Source: Phallusia mammillata (Eukaryota > Chordata > Ascidiacea > Phlebobranchia > Ascidiidae). From it: a stretch of DNA of 64,000 bases. The stretch covers positions 164,629-228,628 of the forward strand of contig QLIY01000059.1 of NCBI GenBank assembly GCA_003260075.1, written 5' to 3'. The position numbers and the translations under genes were made by a program. Below are positions 44,301-58,285 of the stretch, one piece after another. Every line of letters starts with the position of its first letter. Within the stretch, counting starts at the first letter, position 1. Below the pieces are notes generated by a model. The model saw only the letters and a list, made by a program, of their open reading frames with translations. It was not told the DNA's origin and searched no databases.

Positions 44301-47300
44301 AAGATTTGCGCAGGGGCTACATGACGTGGAGATTAGTCGGCGGGTTGTCAGTCACTAGTGAGTACATTGAAAAAAAGCGAAAAAAACAACAATTAGAAAC
44401 ACTTAAAAAATACTTCAGTTGTCAGGCACAAGGGCCGACGATCCAGTGAGCAAAGAAAGAGATTCTTCTCTTTTCTCGCTGTGTTTGGAGGCGATCTGTC
44501 TACAGCGGTTTCGAATGACAAGGTTTTCGGCGATAAAAACGTGTGATTAAGTGCAAAACCGTGGTGCGAATATTTGCAAGTGCTGCTGTTTGTCTAGAGC
44601 CCGTTCCGTCCCGTTCGTAATCCGCCTCCCAAGCACGAAAAATTAGCCGCGGATGTCATTGTTGTGCGCTCGAGTGCCGAGTGAAAACAAACCAGCTTGA
44701 ATGCAGGAATTTTTTATTTATGTGTTCAGTAGCAGAATGCATTTCCACCTCGTTAGTGTTCTGTTGTACATTTCTCGTAATTACGCTATTGAAATATATA
44801 GAGCAATAAGCACTGCGCCATGAAGAAATAATGACAACGAGTATCTTATGAACTCCACAAAGAATTATGACTAATTGTTTAAAACGTCTGGATCCAAAAC
44901 ATTTGCGTTTAAAGTCGCTTATTTTTTGGAAACTCTTCACTAATATTGTAAACGGAACATACACATAATTTATTTAACGCCCCAAATTTTCGTGACATAA
45001 GAAATAAACAAACTTGCATCCACAATTGCGTGTTAATTTTTTTTCCACCAGCTGGATGATTTTTTATGCACGTATTTTAATATGAAAGGTAAACGGCGGT
45101 TTGCCCACTACAAACATACAAAATCCGACGCAAAATATATCACCTCTGCCCGATTACGGTTTTCAAAGTGACGTGGCGCAACCCCCACGCAGCCACGCAA
45201 CAGCAACAATGCGCTCATAAGATCGCAGCTGATACAACAATTTTCGCGGTGCTAATTAAAGGCGACATTTCCCTGACTTGGCAACGCGGTAGCGAAGTTC
45301 GCTTTGTTGTTCAACCATCGCAATCGCTGAACGCTGTTCGCGGGCGACGAGCGTGAAAATGTCGGCGCAGCGCCAGCATCCGAAGCCGATGTCATGGTCA
45401 TGGCCGTGAATGTACACACATCCGCACGGAATTAGTTGGCACGTTGGCATTGAGGTTTTTCCAAGCGGCGACGGTGATATTATGCAATGCGGACGCTATA
45501 AAGGCGCTAATATATGACGACTACGGGTGAACCTGTGGGAAAACAAACAGAAAAAAACTTGGAACGCGCTACCGGAAAACGCCATGAATGGAATAATTTG
45601 TTGCTTTGTGGCAATACAAACAGGCTCGGAAAACGTCTCACAACTTGTCGGGAATCACCTTAGCGGCCCGGGGGCGTAAAAGTTAGCAATATCCGTTGAT
45701 TTGTCATTTGTAGGCATCTGCTCCACCTCGTTTAATCTAATTTCCGACACCTCGTCAATGTCGATTCATTGTGAAAGTTTCTTTAGGTGTTTCGCGTCCA
45801 TTTATCACAAGGAATTGTCGACGGAAGGAAGCGAAATTTTGTTTTGCCCGCCCGAGCTTTATTGTGTACGGGCACACAATTTTCACGATTAATCACGTAC
45901 TATATACGTTGTTGCTGTTGACCATTTTTTTGAGTTCTTATTTCGTCTAAAATGGTATTTATTTTTTCTCTATTATCTAATAAATTTTGCCTATTTTGCA
46001 ATGTTACGTATTTTGTGCACATTAAATATAACCCCCAAAAATGTTGTCTTGCTTTCAAAACATTTTTAAATATTTGTGAAGGTGGTTAATTTTAATTGTA
46101 TCAAAAGTCAAAAGTTAAGTGGCCATTTATGCAAGTTTTGTGGTCAGTTATGCACGAATATGTTTGAAGCAAATTGTTTTGGGAAGATATTATCAAAGTT
46201 AACATTAAAAAGTGATTTATTAATGCTATACGACCAGAAAAAAATTACATACAGATTTTGCCAGTGTTTCTAAAAGAATTCAATGCAATATTTAACTACG
46301 CTAACTTTTACTTGCCAACAAATTGCCTTTGCAATCCCAAAAAATTAACTGTAGCGTCAAAATTATTTAGCATCGAAGAAGTAGAGTATATAGGGCGCTA
46401 AACAGCACGCTAAAGTTTCAACAACTCCGGTGGCTCAAACCTTTGCCGCTTAAGCAGTAAAATGTTCACACTTTTCCAATCATGGTGCGAAAGATTTCAT
46501 TATGGGATTGAAACGATTTATTTTGGATGCGCGGCGAAACCAAAAGTCGACGGAGGCGAAGAAAGAGGCCTAATCAAATTTTCAGGCTCAACCTCGGGAT
46601 TACAAGCAATGTGGCGCGAGAGCGGGTAAAATTAACAGGATAATCGAGTTAGACAACGCTTTGACGTCTAATTCGACAGAAATAATCGAATTCCGGGTAA
46701 TTAGGACTAATACGGGTAAAGTCGAAAAATAGAAATCGGCCGCGCATTCCAGGGTGAGAAAACAGTTGCTGTTGATTATTGTTGCGCGCTGTCAATTACC
46801 CCATTTTCAGTCGCGCCCCATCTGCAAACTTGACACCATGGGAACGGGACAGGACAATGGCCACATGCGCCCCCTCTGGCTGGGCACACACGACTGGGGC
46901 GAAAATGCGACAATACTCTCAATCTCGAGTTAAACGCCACAGGAAAGTGGCAACAATCGTTTTTCGGCCAGTTGGCATCGTTCGCACAGAAATCGATACA
47001 ATTCGGACTGCTAGAGCATTGTAAATCATGAGCGAAAACAACCTGGCGTATAACACGATACACAAGGGGCTCAAAAGCACAAGCAGGACCTTCTAGAAAA
47101 CAAAAGAAACCGCTTGGTGACGTAGTCCTAGAACAGGTTGCGAAAATTCTTGTCAGTACTGGCAAATAAACTGTTGCCCAAACTCGATACTTTAATCAAG
47201 GCATTGTGATCTACCACATAAAATCGCGTTGTCAACGACACAACGATTCGATCATGTGCCCTTCGGGGGTCAGCTGTCGTAACAATGGACGCCGCGACGC

Positions 47301-50300
47301 TTGGAAAGCTTTTTCCATCAGTCGCCAAAACGCGGATGATTTACCCACCAGAGTGACACAAAGAAAAACGGGAAGTTTGGAATGAAAATTAATTGGCGTG
47401 TAGCGGGATCGCGACGCCCAATTCGCAGCCGCGATTGTTGCATTTTCGCCTTCGCCTAATTATGAGCTTAGATTACTTGGGAACTTTTCCGGCCAACTGT
47501 GACTGGGATCTGACAGAGGATTATCTACGTCTTAGCCAATCCGTTCCTATTTCAAATTACGCGATTACAAACCGCTGCGAAATAAACAAGACTTTATCAA
47601 GCGCTGCAGTGTTTTTACATTGAATTAAATTAACGACCTGTGACACTAAATTAACGCTTAGCGCTAACGGTGTAATCAACCAATCATGTGGGGTATTTAA
47701 AGTTATTGGTTAAGTTCTATAGTTGCTGAGGACATATTTTTTTACCATGTCATGAAGTACCAAAATTTCCACAAATACCAATTTACATAAATCGATTGTA
47801 ATACATGGACGGAAAACCTCGCCATTTTTAAACTTGACTTTGGCACTCGCGTCGCTATTTCGACGACGCACGGCTCGGCTGACATAGAAAACACGCTAAC
47901 GGTTTTCTCGCTTTTAGTGGTTCGTCTAATTGTCCCCAAAGTTCACTTCAAATCCCGTTGGAGCCGCCCACAGCCCGAGTCAGTTAACTCAAAAGTGATT
48001 CGACCCTTTTCGCTTTGATTGATGCCAAACAGTTCGCAAACCCGAAAACAGATTTATTCTCTGTTCTGGCGAGCCGGAGTGGCAGTTGCCATAACACGTC
48101 GAGAAATGCCCGCGGACCGTTTTGCGGCGTCGACCCCGTCGGGCTTTGCTTCGAAACGCCCGGCGCCGCGATTAGTTCAAGTTAGCCGGGTTCAAAGAAT
48201 CAGGAATTTTTCAATTCACGAAAGTTGATGATGTTTGTGGTGCAGCTTCGGTGCGGGTTGGCGAGCTTGCTGGTGCGGAAAAGAAAAAGAAGTGATAGGG
48301 ATCTTTCCAGCCGACCGCCCGACCACCGCTCCCCCCTTAAAAAGCTTCAACCAGCAACAAACCAACGGCGATTTTACGTTAGTCTTAGTCACCAGCTAAT
48401 GACGTTATCAGTCAGTCGACAGGAGCCGTTATACGTCACCGGTATCGGTAGAAGCCGCCCGTTACTGTTTGCGCAGGGTCCTCCCCGCTCTCACTTAGAC
48501 TCTTGTATCCTTTGTAAGCAGACTATGATTGATTTCAGGTCATACGCTAGAAAATATTATCTGCAAACGTTTGTGGCCAACACCGAAGTCTTTCATGTTG
48601 GTTTAAACAGCATTTGATGGACGCAGACAAGCGGCAATTAGTGAAGACTACTTGTGGACTTTGTTTCCGCTCCTATTTAACATTGTCTTAAGTTTCAAAG
48701 CTTTTCGCAATAATTAAAAATCCTGGTTTTCAAAGAGATTCCGGCATCGCTTGCGCAGTATACGGTTTTATAAGCGACCAAATCCAGAATCTCCCAATAA
48801 ATTCAACCGACTCAATCCTACAAGTGACCAAATCCAAAACATCCCAAATAAAAAGTCCAAATCCCCAACGTTAGAAAGAAATGTATTGTAAATCTTACCT
48901 GAATTCGGGCTTCGATAAGGTCTAGGCGTATCGCCAAGGCCTCTCGCATGAAAATATCCGGATAATGTGTGGTATGGAACGCCCTTTCCAGTTCCTCCAA
49001 TTGCCACTGGCTGTAGTTGGCCCGTGCCCGGCGCTGTTTTGATGGTTTCGTGTCGTCTGGAGGGAAAGTGTGGCAAAACAATTAGCAACTGTTGACTCAA
49101 CAAGCCAAGACGTGCCAATGACTAATGTGTCGTCTAGTTTAAGCTCGATATATTTGTACCCATGCGATGGCGTCCATTAACGACGTTATTGTCACAACGT
49201 TTAAAAAAAATTTTTTTTTCGAAAAAAGGGGAAATGTAAACAACGCGTGTCTGAAAAGTTTTAGTGCTTTAATTGGTTTTGTTTTGGTGAACGTTAACGT
49301 TAATTGACACTACTATGAAGCATCCCAATGTTGAAGGACGTTTGTATAATACTTCGAAAAGGCAATTCGAAAAAAACACTCTTGGTGTTTGTGTTTTGGT
49401 ACGGAAAACTGCAAAATGGCGAAAAATCATGGCAATCATTTTTACATTGGGAAAATGCTATGAACACATAACATAAATGGTTTCAATCAAATTTTTAAGA
49501 TATAAGTCGAATACCTCTGTCAAAAATTGTGAAGAAAATACAAGCACCTTTATTACTTTTTGCTTGTCGTAGGAATATTTTTTTAACAGGGCAGTTAATA
49601 TGCATTAGTTTCGTTTTTTTCTCACAGGATTTTTTTAAATGTACGAGGGTAATTTCTCATGGTTCCATTGGTTCCAGGACGAAAAATAAGATTAGTAAAC
49701 GTGTGGCCAAAAACAAATTCCGATGTTTGTTGCCACTCGCTTTATGCAGCACAACAAAATCGTTAAAGTAATCTGTTTTCGCTCTTGTTTTCTGACAAAA
49801 TTAGGTTTAAGAGTAAACTACCAGTTCACATTTGTCTAGATACGCTTTGGATTCGCATTTACCCACTTAGCAGGGTTTGCATTTTGTTTGGTGACAATCG
49901 CGGAAAGGATTAGAGCCGCGAGAAGCTTCGACGTCGCAAGAATCCAAGCGAAAATCAACAAAAACAGCTTTAGGGGACCCAGGTGGCTCGACCAAGTTGT
50001 GGTGCAAATAATTTTAAAGCCGTGAAGAAAACAATAGCAAGATTTTCAGCGCCGGTAGAATTTACCACCCTTCCCACGATGATTGGGGAAGAAGATGAGA
50101 ACTATCATCATAGGCACAATCGTTAACATTTATAGAGATTTTTGACATTGTATAACTCCATAAACTTGTAGTTGTCGAAAATTATTCGGGTTTCCCCTTT
50201 CAAAGCTAGCGACCAAATTTTTTAAGCAATAAATTACATTGCAAGGTTTGATTGCCGTTTACACACAATGATGTAAAAAATTGTTTGAAAAATACATTTA

Positions 50301-50946
50301 TTACAGCGATTACTTGAATTTGCAAGCGTGGTTGTTGATTACAATATTCAGTTGTTGTTCAAACTAGCTAAAAGTATGACAAATTTTAGTTAATAACCGT
50401 TTGTTACACACTATTAAATCGTGTAAAATAATTTTGATTAGGAGAATGATTCAAATATTTATACAAATCGTTGAATTGATGATTTTTAGGACCTTAAAAA
50501 AACGCTTAAATTACAAGTTGATAATACGAATCTATTCCGTTTTTTGTCCGGCTATTTGTAAAATCACATTTCGACAGTTTTGGGGTAATCTAAAAAACGT
50601 TATTTGTACATAAATTGCTTAAACCCAAATCGCAGATAAACTTACCGAAACTTGCATTGTACTCGCTTCCAACGCCAGCAAACCCAGCTGCTTGAGAAGC
50701 CATCATAAGTGCTTGTTTACAAGGATCAGACGGTACGTAGTTCTGTAGAAAACCGTCGTAGGGTCCATACATGGCGGCAGCAGCTGCGGCGGCGTGGTTC
50801 CCAACGTGATGAGGGTAGTAATTCTGCGGGCAACCGGACGCCGTCTGGCCCGCTGAAGGGGACAAAGAAAACCCTGTTGGTCGGTGGTAAAGTGGAGGTG
50901 GGTATGTCATCATTGAAGATGGAACCAGAGATTGGGGACCGTACAT
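41304..50946 (-). CDS. uncx: Paired-class Q50 homeobox transcription factor, Uncx/unc-4-like
   Basis: Three minus-strand exons join in frame to 578 codons plus stop: 50946-50646, 49056-48899, 42581-41304. The homeodomain is residues 108-167. Helix 1 is [10 protein letters not shown], then [17 protein letters not shown] and [16 protein letters not shown]. Gln50 and the intron exactly between positions 46 and 47 mark the PRD-like class. WQLEELE plus FMREALA-RLDL points to Uncx/unc-4 rather than Otp, Vsx or Shox. Leu at position 56 replaces the usual Trp. No paired domain and no eh1 motif seen. The N-terminus is Tyr/Pro-rich with a seven-Ala run; the C-terminus has a Lys-rich acidic stretch and His clusters. 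The ATG at 50946 is the first after an in-frame stop. It is likely nuclear and developmental; Uncx acts in neurons and somites elsewhere. Introns of 6.3 and 1.6 kb are large for this window. Confidence 0.85.
42584..48897 (-). other. Large intron 2 of the homeobox gene
   Basis: No exon seen. Composition changes along it: 43.0-43.9 kb and 46.5-48.6 kb are GC-richer than the flanks. Around 46650-46715 is a cluster of TAAT-type homeodomain sites (GATAATCG, CTAATTCG, ATAATCGAATT, GGTAATTAGGACTAATAC). A tRNA-like T-arm sequence GCGGGTTCAATTCGCCG occurs near 43070. Open stretches up to 130 codons (48225-48617) have no support as genes. Confidence 0.5.
49057..50645 (-). other. Intron 1 of the homeobox gene
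   Basis: It is AT-rich, flanked by GTAAGTTT (donor, 50645) and TTTCCCTCCAG (acceptor, 49057). Nothing else recognisable. Confidence 0.6.
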
Positions 50947-53900
50947 TATTAAAGTCCAGTTTGTGTCTTAAGGGAAATCACGTTGATATGTCTCAACGAT
51001 ATCGCGCTGCACAAAATGGCGATTTCGCCCCAAGTGCAATTGCGTAGTCTCAAATGAGCGCTCTGCAACTAAGCGCTAATGTTTACAGTAAGTGTTATAT
51101 TCTGATTCTGTAAGTAAAACACAGGTAAAGTTTAACTTGCGGAAAAGGTACAAAATCTGTATGTGCCTTGCAATTCATGCTGCCATTAAATTCTTCAAAG
51201 TATCTAACAGTAGCCATAAGCACTTAACAACAGAAGCGTTTGCTATAGATTTCTGCACTGTTCCAATACATCTGCTTCACAATTGCAAACCACTCTCTCT
51301 AGTGCTACCTGCGTTCATGTAAGCAACCTGCTGTGTATCTTTTGAAGGGGAAAAAGGCGTGCTACCTGGCGTACGGCGCATAGTCGCTCCACAGGTCACA
51401 GACAGAGGTCGATTGAGGCATGTGGAAGCTCCTTAAATCGCAACAAAGTTCGTGACAAACGCTAGAAATGTTAGTTCGATTCCCAAATAACGATACCACT
51501 ATTATGATAAAATTCGAAGAACCAGATTTTTTTGAGCTGTTTTTAGGAAAATGTTAAAAACAATTATTGCCTTGAGGTTCTTCTTTAAATGCAACTTAGG
51601 TTGACGAACACATTTCCCCTGTAGGCCTTCGTGGAAAACAAACAACTGCTGAAAAAAAAAATTATTTTTATTTTGCACGTCCATTTATTAAGTCATAATT
51701 ACAGCCGTTAAAATTGCAATAAAATTCGAAATATAATTCTACTCCATAAAGTAATTGGATTTAGAAAATGTATAACATATCAATTACTTTCCCCAATTAA
51801 AATTATTACATTGCATGGTAACGTTTACACAAATTCCACAATACTTGCATTGCGCATGCTACATAAGCACTCGAGTTAATTGGCAAAGCATTGACAAAAC
51901 TTTCGCGGTTGGGGAAAATCGTCTACCCCGTGACAACGCGATGCGCTGACGTGTTTTGGCTTCCACAACACAAACAAACAAACCGGCAGGGGTGCAGGTG
52001 CGCAGGGGGCTCTCACCCTTTTCCCAGCAGCCCCTCACCCACGTTCATTCGCAACAACGGGAGCGTTAAGCAATTTCCTCATGGTTGTGTCGCGAATTAA
52101 CGACACTGACCTTAAACCGACAACCGCGTTCTCTCGTTCTAAAGGCCCCGGAGGGTCGTATAGTGTCACCTGGGCTATGCTGCTCAATGGCCGACAGCCA
52201 GTGGTGAATGCGCGTTGCTTCACGGTGCGCAGGAAACTTATCAAAACCGTGCGACGGCGAATAAATAACGCTTTCCCATTCGCCGACCGAGTTGGCCGCG
52301 ACCGCAGCTCCAAAAACCGTACCACAAAATCAGGAGAATAATTGAATTTGCGGCGTTTAGAATCACGGATTGTTTCCGAACCAACGCGAAACAGCTCGCC
52401 TTACCAACGACTTTGAATGTAAACAAAATGAAGAATCACAGCGATTACATCATTGGCTCTTGTTCTTGAGTTGACCACCCGCGGCCACGAACTTGACTGG
52501 GTAAAAACCTCTCGGGTGGTCCCTGAGTTCCGGCATTATTTTCCTTACTTGGTTTGTTTACTTTGAAAATATCCGATATAGTCCATAATAGTCTCATCCG
52601 CCGTAAATGACGTTCACGGTTTGCTCCATTCCGCAAATATAAGTTAGGAAACAGGTAAAGCGACTATAACAACATATTTGACCTCTCAGGACGAGCGACC
52701 TGCGCTTATGTTTTGAAACGCTTGAAAAATTGCCAACACAATTCTTATGCACGTGGCTCGGTAAGCTGCAGCTCTGCCTTCTAGAAATAGTCATCTATCA
52801 AAGTGTGTCATTTTTTATCGTGGACTTAAAAAAATGCGTTCGAATCCAACCGTCGAATTCGGATGTTACGTTGTTCTGCTTATTTAAATTGCGGAGACCG
52901 TTCAAACCTTGTCCCCGGGCTATAAAAATGAACATAGTTTATTCCTAATTTAGTTGCAATTACAAATACTAAAGTAATTTGTAGTTTTTTTCAAGGGATC
53001 TACATGAGTACAAACTGGGTCTATTTTACTGTTTTGTTTACTTGTGAACTCATACCATTAAGGTCGTCCAATTTATACGCAACTCATTTATCTGAGAACA
53101 GTATTTAACGAAGGCCCAACACGTCCCAAGTGTATCGATTCAACAGTACGACCTTGGTTGACAGCCAACTTGGAAGCTAAACAAATCGATCAGGTGGCAC
53201 ATTAGCAGGGTAAAGAGTGACAATAGCGCAACACGACCCTGTGGCATGTGCCAAATCTCGAGCCATGGAAGCTGAGGTCGAGTGTCTAAGGCGCTTTTCA
53301 CATGTTTCAGTCCATTTACCGCCGCATGTCCAGTCCCAGGCATCCAACCCACCATGCGAGCGGATAAGGACGCAGCCACTTGCCACTGAACAAACATTTG
53401 GACGCAGGTTGTATCAACTCGTACTTGACTCTGGAGCGCGCCCGTTACGGTAATTTGTAGTTAAATTCCAGTTAATCTTAATAATAAGATTTCTGGAAAA
53501 TGGCATAAACTGCATTGATCAACACTTCAAAACCTATTATGTGTTTTAGCAATACGACAAAGAATAAATCACCTGTAGTGTTTCGAAAGCTTCCGAAAGA
53601 TTGTTTTGTTTTTAATAGTATAAAGTGACAGTAATATGGCAAAAGCAGAGAAATCATTAAAATAAAAACCAAGCGTAAAGATGGACATATATTTATTACG
53701 AGGATCAGTCTGAAGCGATAATACAGATCTGCGATCACGGCACACTCATGTATAAATCTTTTTGGTGCACTTCGACAAACCAGTTGTATTTTACAATTTG
53801 AATAACCACGACTGCAAAAAGCACCTAAGTTTAAAATGGGGAAATCTCAACCCATTAGTAAATCCGAAGCAGACAAAGGGGTCATGACGTAACCCACAAT

Positions 53901-54457
53901 AATCGCCAACAGAGTAGCAAACCGTAGTAAACCTTTTCAGTCGCCCATAGAGTGCGTGTGGGGATCGTTACATAAAATCACTTGAGTTTACTTTAGCGAC
54001 GGCCGCCGATGAATTAGGTGTGAATGGAGGTATCTCCGCCCTGACAAGGATTAGGTGACGGGAGTTTTTGTGCGTTTGCTCGGCAAACAACCGCACAAAA
54101 GCCCGCGACAAGATGTTAACTTGTCTTCCTGTCGTCACTATTTGCGCCACAAGCCACTTTACCAGCCCTAATCTGTCAATTCGTAAACAATCATTCTCTG
54201 CTGTGCTATAGCTGTTAGAATGATTTCATCAGAAAAATCCCCAGAATTTTTTGTGAATAAAAAAGCATGTAGGCTCTTTTGTACTACGTATCAGTCATTA
54301 GGGTAAAAATAAATTCGGACCGTACTGTCTTAAAGCAAAACGTTTATTTCCGAAGTAAAAATTTCCCTTCTTACATGTGTATTGCACTTTTGGCATGATC
54401 AAAATCAAAGAATTATCAAATGCCTCTCCGAAAATGCAAACTAACAACACACTAAAC
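50947..54457. other. 5' flank of the homeobox gene, gene-free
   Basis: No gene seen. 51.9-52.6 kb and 53.1-54.1 kb are GC-richer and could hold cis-regulatory DNA for the homeobox gene. Open stretches up to 96 codons lack motifs. No TATA box stands out upstream of 50946 on the minus strand. Confidence 0.4.
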
Positions 54458-54730
54458 CAGTGGTTCCCAACCGGGGAGGAATTCCTCCCTAGGGAGGAAT
54501 TTTATGAGTTCGGGGGAGGAATTTCATAAAAACTGTAAAAAAACATTTACATTGGAAATGTTACATAATATTTTTTTATGTACATTATTATGTCCATTAT
54601 AATTTGGACCCGGTTGTAAAGGATTCTGAAATGGACATCCCTAATTATAAGGTCTATTTCAAATTGCTATAATTTTTTATGTTAAATTGGCAAAGGGAGG
54701 AATGTAACAAAAAAGGTTGGGAACCACCAT
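54458..54730. mobile_element. hAT-type MITE, decayed right end
   Basis: The left end is CAGTGGTTCCCAACC; the right is GGTTGGGAACCACCAT. GGGAGGAATT motifs are repeated inside near both ends. The target duplication is too degraded to read with certainty (CACTAAAC against ACACAAAC). Confidence 0.75.
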
Positions 54731-57461
54731 TACACAAACGAATTGTTGAAAAAGCACAAAACTGCGTTTAATGTGACACCAATGTTTCGACAAAAAATTA
54801 GGCAAAATAATACAAATCAGTAATGGAAACATATAAATATCCCAGTAAAACAAAAAAGGCATTAAAGACAAATATTGGAATTTTACTTTTCCCATCGTGA
54901 TTGTATCGTACCCCGACACGCACGCAAGCCCATGTTGCTAAAACACGTTTTAAGCGGATGTTATGCGCAATGGGCAGAACTGTGGCATAGTGCGCTTTTG
55001 GCGTGACGAAAACATAACGTGCACTGGCTGAAAATACCCGAAGGCCATTAGCATGTTTCCGCACGAACCAGTTGCCAATACTTTTTCCGGATCCTGATTT
55101 CAAAATGGCGGAAGTCTCGACCGAGAATGAAATGAACTTGATCCGTTTTCAAATTTGTTTTTGTATCGAAACTGGTCTTATAAGCGTATGGTAAAGAATG
55201 TTGACATGTCGAACGTAAAGTATGTATTTACTAACCTGAAAAATCTTTGATCAAAGGTTAAGGACCCTTAAGGTGACAAGTGTTTCAATATAGTTTCACT
55301 ACATCATTTAAAGCAAAAGCGCACATAAAATAACTTTGCGTTAAAAACATATGTTTACACATTTGACAGTTTATTATTTTTGTGTCACGTGTATGGGACA
55401 CTGTCTTCACTGTTGCACCAGAAATGTTAGATCAGCTGATTTGGCTACAAATTCCAAACAGCTAATTTGGATGTCTAGCAAAAGGTATCAGAAAATTCAC
55501 CACTGTTCTCCCTACTTGCCCATAACAACAACATACCACACAAATCCAAAAAAAGACGCCAGATTTTCGTAATCGGCAAAAAGGGCGTTTCATACATGAA
55601 AATACACGTACAATAAACGCCCATTTTAAAAATTTTGCATCGCCATTTATAGTAACATCTATTATAAACAAGTCGATTCTGAATGAAAATATATGTATCA
55701 GGTAAATGCGTACGTGGTGCATTAGCTGATTCGTTAATGTAACAATTTGTACACTGGCGCTAAAAATATGCCTGCTTATATGTACTGGGAGATGACTTAC
55801 CGTTATAAGCTGAAAGCTGACAATAATATTTTGTCAGTAATAATAACAACATAAAAACAAAACTAACAAGTTTAATTTTTTTCCCTGTATGAGCCAAGAG
55901 TAATTTCTACTCGCTCAAACAAATTCATGTTTAGGTATATTATCGTGCAGTTAGATTCTTCATCACTTTTTACAGCTTTCCCCTGAATTCACTATATCCA
56001 TCCCTACACTACTTTCACAAACTGCCCATGTACTCTTATTGTGCGCCTTCGTTGAAACAATGGTTCGGCCTGTTGATAAGACTGGGTCGAACTGCCTTGG
56101 AGTCGTGATCTATTACTGCGCACCGCAAAACATGCTATACGGGGGCGACTTTTTCTTCGTCAACTCGAGCGCATTGATTCGTAACAAAGAGAGGGGTGAG
56201 GGGTGACTGTTGCAAACCCCCGTTGGCGGGGTAAGTGTTTACTGCGATAAAAGTTTGGTGCTACTTTTAGTGCTTGAAGGTAAATAATATTGGACATTCC
56301 CTAGAAACTATTGATTTTTTCTGGATTTGCTGCTATAGTGCATCTAGTTAAAATACGTTTCCCCCCAATACTGTTAAGAGCTGGAATTTTTTTTAAGATT
56401 TAAGGCTACAAAGTTGACACCAATTAGGGCGTGTTCCTAAATTGAACGTCAACCTAAAAACTTGTAAGCATGTTATAAATGTAACTTGAAAAATAAATGT
56501 TTTTAGCCAATCCCAAAAGATAACTATAATTGCTATGATGAAAGTCCGAAATAAGTTACATAGGCAACATTCTTAACGTCAATTCTATTAAATAGTTCAA
56601 CAGATTTTTTTTAACATCCGCAATGTATCGACATAATGGTCAGTTGCTTCCCTAACCCCTTAGTGTGTTTGGCATTGTGAAAGCGAAAGTAAACAATTCG
56701 AACCAACAGAAATCATAACAAAAAACCACGAGGTTCCATTTTATACTCTGATACGATTGTAGGTTTTCAACAGAAACTGTTAACAATTTTGCGCGAGTAT
56801 AACTGTCCTTGATTTATTGCAGACAACCGGGACATCCAACCGACGTGGTTTCAACGTCGACAGACGAAACGGAGTTAATTGCGCGTTCTATTTGACCAGG
56901 CAGGATAATCCTAATCCGCGAACAAAAGCGGGGGGTAAAATTGCGTGTTTGGGGGGCAAAAGAGGCAATGCGGCCCCAACCGCAAAAATGTCGGGTGCTT
57001 TTATGAATGTTGAGGGTCGACTAATGTTCATTTGGATGAAATAATTGCCGTAGAACTTTTCATTGCAAGAGCTGGGTATGTACTTTAGCAGTGTTTCTTT
57101 ATACAAAGCGAAGCTAATGCGTACGAGACCAACGTTAAGAAAGTGTTTGCATACACGAGACATTCAATTGATCATTCAAAACTTTCAAAATGCGAAAGGG
57201 ATTTCACAGTTATTCGCAATCATTGGATGTAGAAACTTTTATGTACGTAAGTACTGTCTTTTTCAGCCCACTTTTTTCCCGCAAAAATAAAAGAAATGTG
57301 TAAAGTAGAAAAAGATGTGGGCACGGGCTGAATCGGTTCAGCATTCGTTTACCCTTTGCCGAACATCTCCTTTGCAACATTTCTTGATATTTGAACAAAA
57401 CTTTCCTGCGATGCTACATTATGATGAAAAAAATTGATACCACACTCCAGTTTGTTTAGAC
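54731..57461. other. Gene-free region
   Basis: Mostly AT-rich. No gene or clear signal recognised; ORFs up to about 100 codons on either strand lack motifs or splice context. The 56.0-56.3 and 56.8-57.0 kb parts are GC-richer. Confidence 0.35.
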
Positions 57462-57822
57462 CAGTGGTTCCCAACCAGGGCCCTTGGCCCCCCAAGGGGG
57501 CCACGAGCTGTGGTCCGGGGGGCCACGGGTGTAGATTCACCAGAAACACCCACTAAAAACCATTTTCTTTTTAACATTATTCCCCAATTTAATCGACTAT
57601 TTCACATACTATTTGTCTATAGTGAGGTTTTTTACAATTACAGATTCTTATTTACGCTACTGAACCTGTTTAAAGCCGAAATTAGTACCAAATTTCAACA
57701 CGAGATTGCCATTTACATTTTTAGGGGGGCCACAGGTCCTGTAGGGTTACTTGAGGGGGGCCATGAAGCCCAAAAGTTACTTTTAGGGGGGCCACAGGTC
57801 CACGAAAGGTTGGGAACCACTG
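57462..57822. mobile_element. hAT-type MITE, TSD GTTTAGAC
   Basis: Ends are CAGTGGTTCCCAACC and GGTTGGGAACCACTG. Perfect 8-bp duplications GTTTAGAC lie at 57454-57461 and 57823-57830. The motif GGGGGGCCAC(A/G)GG recurs several times near both ends. It shares its ends with the element at 54458. Confidence 0.95.
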
Positions 57823-58104
57823 GTTTAGACCAATGGACTTAATCCTTTCATACGTTCTTACTATGTCTAAAAAATAAAAATCAGAAATATATCAGCTGTC
57901 AAGGCTAAAAATTAGGGGGAACTTAAGTCTGTGTTAAGTCAATTATGTGTGATGCCATAATTTTCTTAGGATGCTTAGCCCATGATGGGTGTTTGTCCAC
58001 AACACACTTCTATGTTTATAGTCCACATCTTGTATAAAACCATATAAACTCGTTCTGGTTTTATTATTTTACTACAGCAAATGAACGATTTTTTTGCTTT
58101 TCAG

Positions 58105-58285
58105 GCATAGCACAGGTCCACTTTCCAAACCGCAGTTCTGCAACAATAGTCTGTACACACTCTCATACATGCATGTCTGCAATTTTAGATGGATGGGCGT
58201 TCTGTTATTACAACAATGAACTTTGGCAGGCGTCCGGGCTTACTCGTGTTAAGCTTGCCGCTGTTGGACAGCGTCGCCGGATCGG
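58105..58285 (+). CDS. Candidate orphan exon
   Basis: A stretch with a good acceptor (TTTTTTGCTTTTCAG) and a donor (CGG then GTAACA) stays open for 59 codons when entered in phase 1. It encodes IAQVHFPNRSSATIVC, then THSHTCMSAILDGWAFCYYN and a basic end. The Cys and Trp pattern looks protein-like, but I found no partner exon and recognise no family. Chance cannot be excluded. Confidence 0.25.

Noticed and set aside
48225-48617. 130-codon plus-strand ORF inside the homeobox intron
   Set aside because: Starts in GC-richer intron DNA with no domain or partner exon.
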